Assembly (NCBI GenBank): GCA_020226215.1
Contig: CM035232.1
Coordinates: forward strand, 13,800,316-13,864,315
Direction: 5' to 3'
Length of the DNA: 64,000 bases
Origin: Sindora glabra
Lineage: Eukaryota; Streptophyta; Magnoliopsida; Fabales; Fabaceae
Shown: in pieces, positions 59,200 through 64,000 of the stretch
Layout: every line of letters begins with the position of its first letter
Numbering within the stretch: the stretch's first letter is position 1
Made by a program: the position numbers and the translations under genes
Notes under the pieces: generated by a model
Told to the model about the DNA's origin: nothing
The model's input: only the letters and a program-made list of their open reading frames with translations
Database searches by the model: none

Positions 59200-60790
59200 G
59201 AATTATTTGAAATAATTTAAGGTTCAAATTCTTTCATGTGTATTATAATATATTCATTTATATATGAATTAAATATATTCTGTCATTATGTTTGATTTAA
59301 TTATATATGAAATTTGTAATATTTTCATAGGCTAGCTAAGATATTCGACAGCGTGCATTCAAGATACAAAATAAAATAATTCCTTTCATTGTTACAGATT
59401 CTGTATTAATTATCAAATTGAGATTCAAATATGGAGATTGATGAGGAAATTGGTATTTCCAAGGTTCATTATTTATGCAATGAAAATTTTATATTTGATT
59501 TTGTTAGATATGTCATAATTGAAAATTTGACTTTTGATTAAGTAGATTTTTTTGGTGATTGTGCGTAACAATTTCTTATGGAAAGTTTTACTCTTAAATA
59601 ATTGTTAAAAAGATCTACTTGCATTGAATAAGATTATTTGATTTTTAGAACCATTTACTGGCTTTAGTTGGAGAAAAATTATTTATATTTTCTTGGTTTA
59701 AACTATGAAGGAAGCTTTAAAGTAGAAGAATGATGATTAACTTTGTATAAATGGTCAGATTTTGGTTTTGCAAGTGTTATCATATGCTTTTTATTATGTA
59801 AAAATTCAAGCGACCTTCTATTATGTATTGATTAATTTTATTTCTAATGATAGGTTATTTGTAGATATGAACATTGGAAAATTAATTTTATATGATTTGT
59901 AAGAATCGCATTTAAGGACTTTAATTTTTAGAATTTTGCAATGGTGTGGCAAATATTTACTAGCCTTTCAGGTGAGGCTATTATTTGATAGAAGGTTTGT
60001 TTCCCTTTTATAGAATGTTATATTTCAAGTTGAATCAGTACATATTATTTTTTATTTTAATAATATTACTCTGTTAATTTAATAAATTATTGAAAGCTAA
60101 TTTTCCTCCCTAATGGGAAGCAAAAATGCTATTGTTAAGGAGACATTTGTACATGTAAATTCTCCTGATTTTAGTCCTACTACAAGTAAGCAAGTAGGGA
60201 AATGTAATATTGAGGTTCTTATTGAAAATTTAACTGCGCAGTTGCAAATCCTCCAAGAGGAATTGACGTTTTCTAAAATGGTCGTGCTGCTGGAAAGTTC
60301 AATAATGTTCTCGAGATGAACCTAATTTGATTATTATTTATTCTAAATATAAGATTTATATTAAAGATCAAATCATTAACCTGTTCCATGTCACATTGCA
60401 TACATAAATTGAGTATTTATCTGCTTTTTGAATGGACCACAATTGAAAACTTTAATTTTGATTTAATGAACACTCAATTTGTGGAAGAAGTCCCTTATCG
60501 AGATAATCGGGAGAGAATTGAAACATGATGTTTAACCTTGAATATAAATTTGATATAATAGGCATTAGATTTGATGAGGTCTACCATCAAGATTAGATAT
60601 GTTTAATTTATTTAATTCTTTTTTGTACATTAGTAAACTCATTAGTTGAGAAAAGGAAAGTTTTCTTGAAAGGTTTTTTTTTTTTAAGTAGTACGGAATT
60701 GAGCGCAAGGGGAAATAACGATAGGAGCTTGATTGGAAGGTGCGGCAACAGCAATCGTAGTTTGATTCTGCAACTAAAATATTTTTTAAT
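59200..60790 (+). repeat. Unit F1 of the four-copy duplicated block, with exon-like segments
   Basis: Coding-like segments, in order: MEIDEEIGISKVHYLCNENF from 59431; a short piece near 59700 like NDxxLCINGQ; and a 60113-60319 frame with a coiled-coil-like IEVLIENLTAQLQILQEELT. F2 has the same segments about 2.33 kb further on, so the unit is a decayed gene or element duplicated in tandem. I cannot identify its family. The minus-strand Pro/Ala/Val-rich frame equivalent to R1 lies near 60700-60780. Confidence 0.6.
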
Positions 60791-60964
60791 ATTAGGTAAT
60801 TGATTATCCTTTTTTGTTCATGTTGTTATGTTAAGAACATTAATTGGATAAATCTCTGTAAAATTTTCATATTTTTAATATCATTATTTTTAATGTTTTT
60901 TGCTTTTTTAATGTTTACTGCTTTTTATTTACTTGTTAGGTACAAAATTAATCGTTAATACTTC

Positions 60965-61300
60965 AAAAAATTTGATGTATCCTAATTTTGTTCATTCGGT
61001 ATCATTTGTTAGTTGTTTGATCAGTTACATCCAAATTGGTGTTTTTATTGTGGGGGTCATAACGGCTCTACTAATTTGGTGATGAGAAATTTTTAAATAA
61101 ATTGGGTTGGACCCTTGTTTCGTACAACAGATTCTATGCCCATTTAAACCATAGTTGGTCCAAAATATCATACAAGATTTAATTTTAATTATTACTTTAT
61201 TTTGAACGCATGATAAATTTTACATTAATTGTTATTTGTTTAATTAATCATTAGTGCAGTGTCAAATTCAAGTGAATGCTTGACCTTCAGGGGTTTAGTT
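60965..61300 (-). repeat. LTR-like repeat, copy 3 (inverted)
   Basis: Its reverse complement contains 'gcgttcaaaataaagtaata' and 'ggtccaacccaatttattta', matching the copies at 55.2 and 23.6 kb. Confidence 0.5.
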
Positions 61301-61515
61301 TTATTAACGCATTATTGCGCCGAATGCTGTAAAGGTGAGATCATACAAGATCCAATTCTAATTATCACTTTATTTTAAACAATCATCATAAAATTTACAT
61401 TAATTTCTGTTTGTTAAATTAATCATTAGCACAGTGTCAAATTCGAGTGAATGCTTGATCTTCTGGGATTTAATGTTAGCCTTACATTTGTTTTAGAGAT
61501 GCTTTAAAGGTGAGA
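61168..61515 (+). repeat. 173-bp tandem repeat, two units
   Basis: Units start at 61168 and 61341 with tcatacaagat and share 'cagtgtcaaattc.agtgaa' and the end 'taaaggtgaga'. They overlap the inverted LTR-like copy and lead into unit F2. Confidence 0.9.
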
Positions 61516-63210
61516 CTTGTAAATTATTTAATATACTTTGCGGTTTAATTCTTTTCATGTATCCTGATATATTTGAATATATGTGGGTTGACTACATTTT
61601 ATTATTGTCTTATTTAACCATACATGAAATTTATTAGTAATTTTTTCATATATTGAGTGGGGCATCCGATGGTGTGGATTTAATATATAATATAAAATAA
61701 TTTTTTCTAATTTTGAAAATGTCATATTGATTGTTTGTTTGCGTATCCAAAGTACAAATTTAGAGATTGATAAAGACTTTGCCATTTCTGTTATTGATGA
61801 TTTTTGCTATGAGGACATTATATTTGATTCTCTTAAAAATGTCTTAACTGATAATCAAGTAAACTTTTACTTGTGCATAACATTTTGTTATGGAAAGTTC
61901 TGTTTTTCATTAGCCGGCAAAAAATTTATTCATAGCCGCTAAAGTTGCTTGATGATATGAATCATCCTAATGATTTAATTGGTGAAAAATTGTGTATAAT
62001 TTTTTAGTTCAAGCGCTGAATGAAGTTTCAAGGAAGAAGAATAATGATAAGCTTTGCATAAATGGTTGCATTGCAATCCCTCAAGTAAATTTTATTTTGA
62101 GCTTCTCTTTACATATTAATTGTAGTATTTTTTTATTATGTACTAATTATTGTAATTTTTTATTTAATGGAAAGCTATTTATTTGTAAGTATAAGCATTA
62201 ATGCACTTGTCTTTATATGGTTTACTAAGATCACATTTAGGCACTTTTTTTTTTTAGAATTTTGTAATGGTATGACCATTATTTGTATATTTCTAATGTA
62301 AAGTTAGCAATCGGTAGAAATAAGATTTTTTTTCCCTTATCGCATTCTATATTTAAGACTAAGTTATTACATTTTAATTTTCAGTTCATTAATATTAGTT
62401 TTGTTGTTTTATAGACCATTGAAAATTTAATTCCTCTCTTTTATCATATGTGAAATGCTATTGTTAATGAGGCATTTATATACACATGTAAATATTCTTG
62501 ATTTTGGTCCTATTTTCAGTGAGTAAGCAAGGAGGAACAATAATGAGGAGCTTATAGAAAATTTAATTGCTCTGGAGCAAATCCTTGAAGGGGAAGTGGC
62601 GTTAAAAAAATGTGATATTGTAGAGAAGTATGGTTAGTTTCTTGAGATCTAGCTAATTTGGTTATTATTTATTCTTAAGCTTTATGTTAATGATCAAATC
62701 ACTGATCCCTATCACATCACATTGCGTATAATAATTGATCATTTATGTGCTTTTGGAATAGAGCACATTTAAAGATTAATCTCGATGTATTAGGCATTTG
62801 GTTTGGGGAACCAGGCTGTCATTGAAAAAATCGGTGGAGACAAGGCCCTCATTGAGATAATTGGGGGAGACAACGGGTTGGTGCCTTTTGTTTTGGCCTT
62901 GGTTTTGAATTTAACGTAGGAGACATTGGATTTAATGATGATATGTCCTTAAGATTGGGCATGTTTGGTTTAATTAATTCCTAAACCCTGAACTCGTTAA
63001 GAAAGGAAGGTATAGTTGTGAGTTTTTTTCCTTTTTCACTGAAAAGGGAAGTAACAAGGGATTGAGCGGGAGGAGGAGTGGCGGTAAGAGTCTGTGTGGG
63101 AGGAATGGCAACAATAACTACAATTTGAGTGGGAGTAAGAGCAACAATTGTAGTTTGAGCGAGAAGAGGAGCAAGAGGGGGAGTCGCAACAATTACGATA
63201 GGTAAGGCCA
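61516..63210 (+). repeat. Unit F2 of the four-copy duplicated block, with exon-like segments
   Basis: Segments: a 61727-61942 frame with LEIDKDFAISVIDDF; an exon-like piece after the acceptor ttttttag at about 62008, reading ALNEVSRKKNNDKLCINGC and ending at a caag|gtaaat-like donor; then ELIENLIALEQILEGEVAL near 62550. The minus-strand frame 62981-63214 is Pro/Thr/Ala/Val-rich (VIVATPPLAPLLAQTTIVAL) and matches the opening of R1 and R2. The family is not recognised; stops prevent a full gene model. Confidence 0.6.
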
Positions 63211-63409
63211 CCATTAGATACAGAACTTCAATTCTTAAAGACTTGTTTGTTACTATATTAGAAAGAACTATTTGTTACTAAATGTTGAGGAGCAAGAGGG
63301 GGAGCTGCAACAATTACGATAGGTAAGGCCACCATTAGATACCGAACTTCAACTCTTAAAAACTTGTTTCTTACTATATTACAAAGAACTGTTTGTTACT
63401 AAATGTTGT
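63168..63409 (+). repeat. 121-bp tandem repeat, two units
   Basis: Units start at 63168 and 63289 with ggagcaagagggggag and are nearly identical (gcaacaattacgataggtaa; aggccaccattagata), which suggests a recent duplication. Confidence 0.95.
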
Positions 63410-64000
63410 GTAGTCTTGTGACTGAAACAATAGTTGTATTGAGATTAACTGCAGAGGTTAGGGGTTTACATATTTCTCCCTCAGAAAATACTAGGAGGAA
63501 ATAGAAAACGTCATCAAAGTTTGACGATTTTGTTATTGTTTGAAGGTGATGGCAGGTAAAGGGAAAAGAAACTCAATTATGGGAAATTAATTTGACTCTT
63601 TAAAAGTTAGTTGTACATTATTATCTAATAATTGCTATTCATGCTTCTCTTTCCGGTAAATTTATATGTTAGTTTTATTTCAATATCGTATTTGAGTTGT
63701 TAGGCCAGCATCATCTTCAAGTTTAAATGGAAATGTTAGAAATCTGTTAAAAACGGCTAACAACATTTTTTCAAGGGTTGGAAATGTTAAGATTTTGCAA
63801 ATCTTCTTTTCTACAAAGAAAATAAAGTTTTGATTCTTAATTTTTTATTCCTATTTGGTAGGTATTAATATTTATGGGGAGAATTAATGAAAGATTTTTG
63901 GCAATGGAGAGTCTAGATTTTATGTTTATCTTTCTGATATTTGCGTAAGGAATCACCTGGATTTGGAATGAATTTTTTCTAACACTTTGTAGCGCATAGT
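63410..64000. other. Right edge, no gene seen
   Basis: AT-rich with short closed frames; no repeat partner noticed in the window. Confidence 0.4.

Overview
The window is AT-rich nuclear DNA from a flowering plant, probably a eudicot. The evidence is a decayed Ty1/copia retrotransposon with a tRNA-iMet primer site, PIF/Harbinger and Mutator-like (MULE) transposons, a plant-mobile-domain (PMD) gene with GT-AG introns, and many foldback or MITE-like repeats. I see no intact host gene, no rRNA or tRNA gene and nothing prokaryotic. Almost all recognisable coding sequence belongs to mobile elements and is broken by stops or frameshifts.

Layout: 1-980 is a long imperfect foldback element. 985-7556 is a Ty1/copia element (partial 5' LTR, PBS, gag, protease, integrase, RT, RNase H, PPT, 3' LTR) with stops in every domain. 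7.6-14.1 kb is AT-rich with one MITE-like repeat. 14.15-15.10 kb is a repeat whose partner lies at 47.1-48.0 kb. 15.20-15.60 kb (minus strand) is a well-preserved terminal exon of an unidentified gene. 16.75-18.77 kb holds two related TIR elements in direct order. 22.1-24.0 kb has LTR-like remnants. 25.5-26.1 kb has a hairpin and a 180-bp tandem pair, next to a two-gene PIF/Harbinger element (26.4-28.5 kb).

The centrepiece is a nearly complete MULE of about 9.7 kb (30214-39948) with diverged 129-bp terminal inverted repeats. It contains, in order: a GC-rich subterminal region with TGATCA palindromes, a TATA box, a short leader exon, a leader intron filled by about 1.7 kb of TTTATTTGATTTAATTTAG-type repeats, a mudrA-like transposase (PB1-like domain, MULE domain, SWIM, CCHC knuckle), and a second same-strand gene of five exons encoding a plant mobile domain protein. 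Nearly every lesion in both genes is a premature stop reachable by one C-to-T or G-to-A transition.

Downstream, 41.2-43.9 kb has two abutting copies of a 1.3-1.4 kb TIR element. 44.7-47.1 kb looks like the promoter and 5' leader of a gene whose coding part is absent. 48.1-52.1 kb is rich in GGCGCC-bearing modules and includes a palindrome of about 2.8 kb. 53.6-63.4 kb is built from four diverged copies of a 2.3-2.5 kb unit, two reversed and two forward, interrupted by local tandem duplications and LTR fragments. All identifications come from reading the sequence; no database search was possible.
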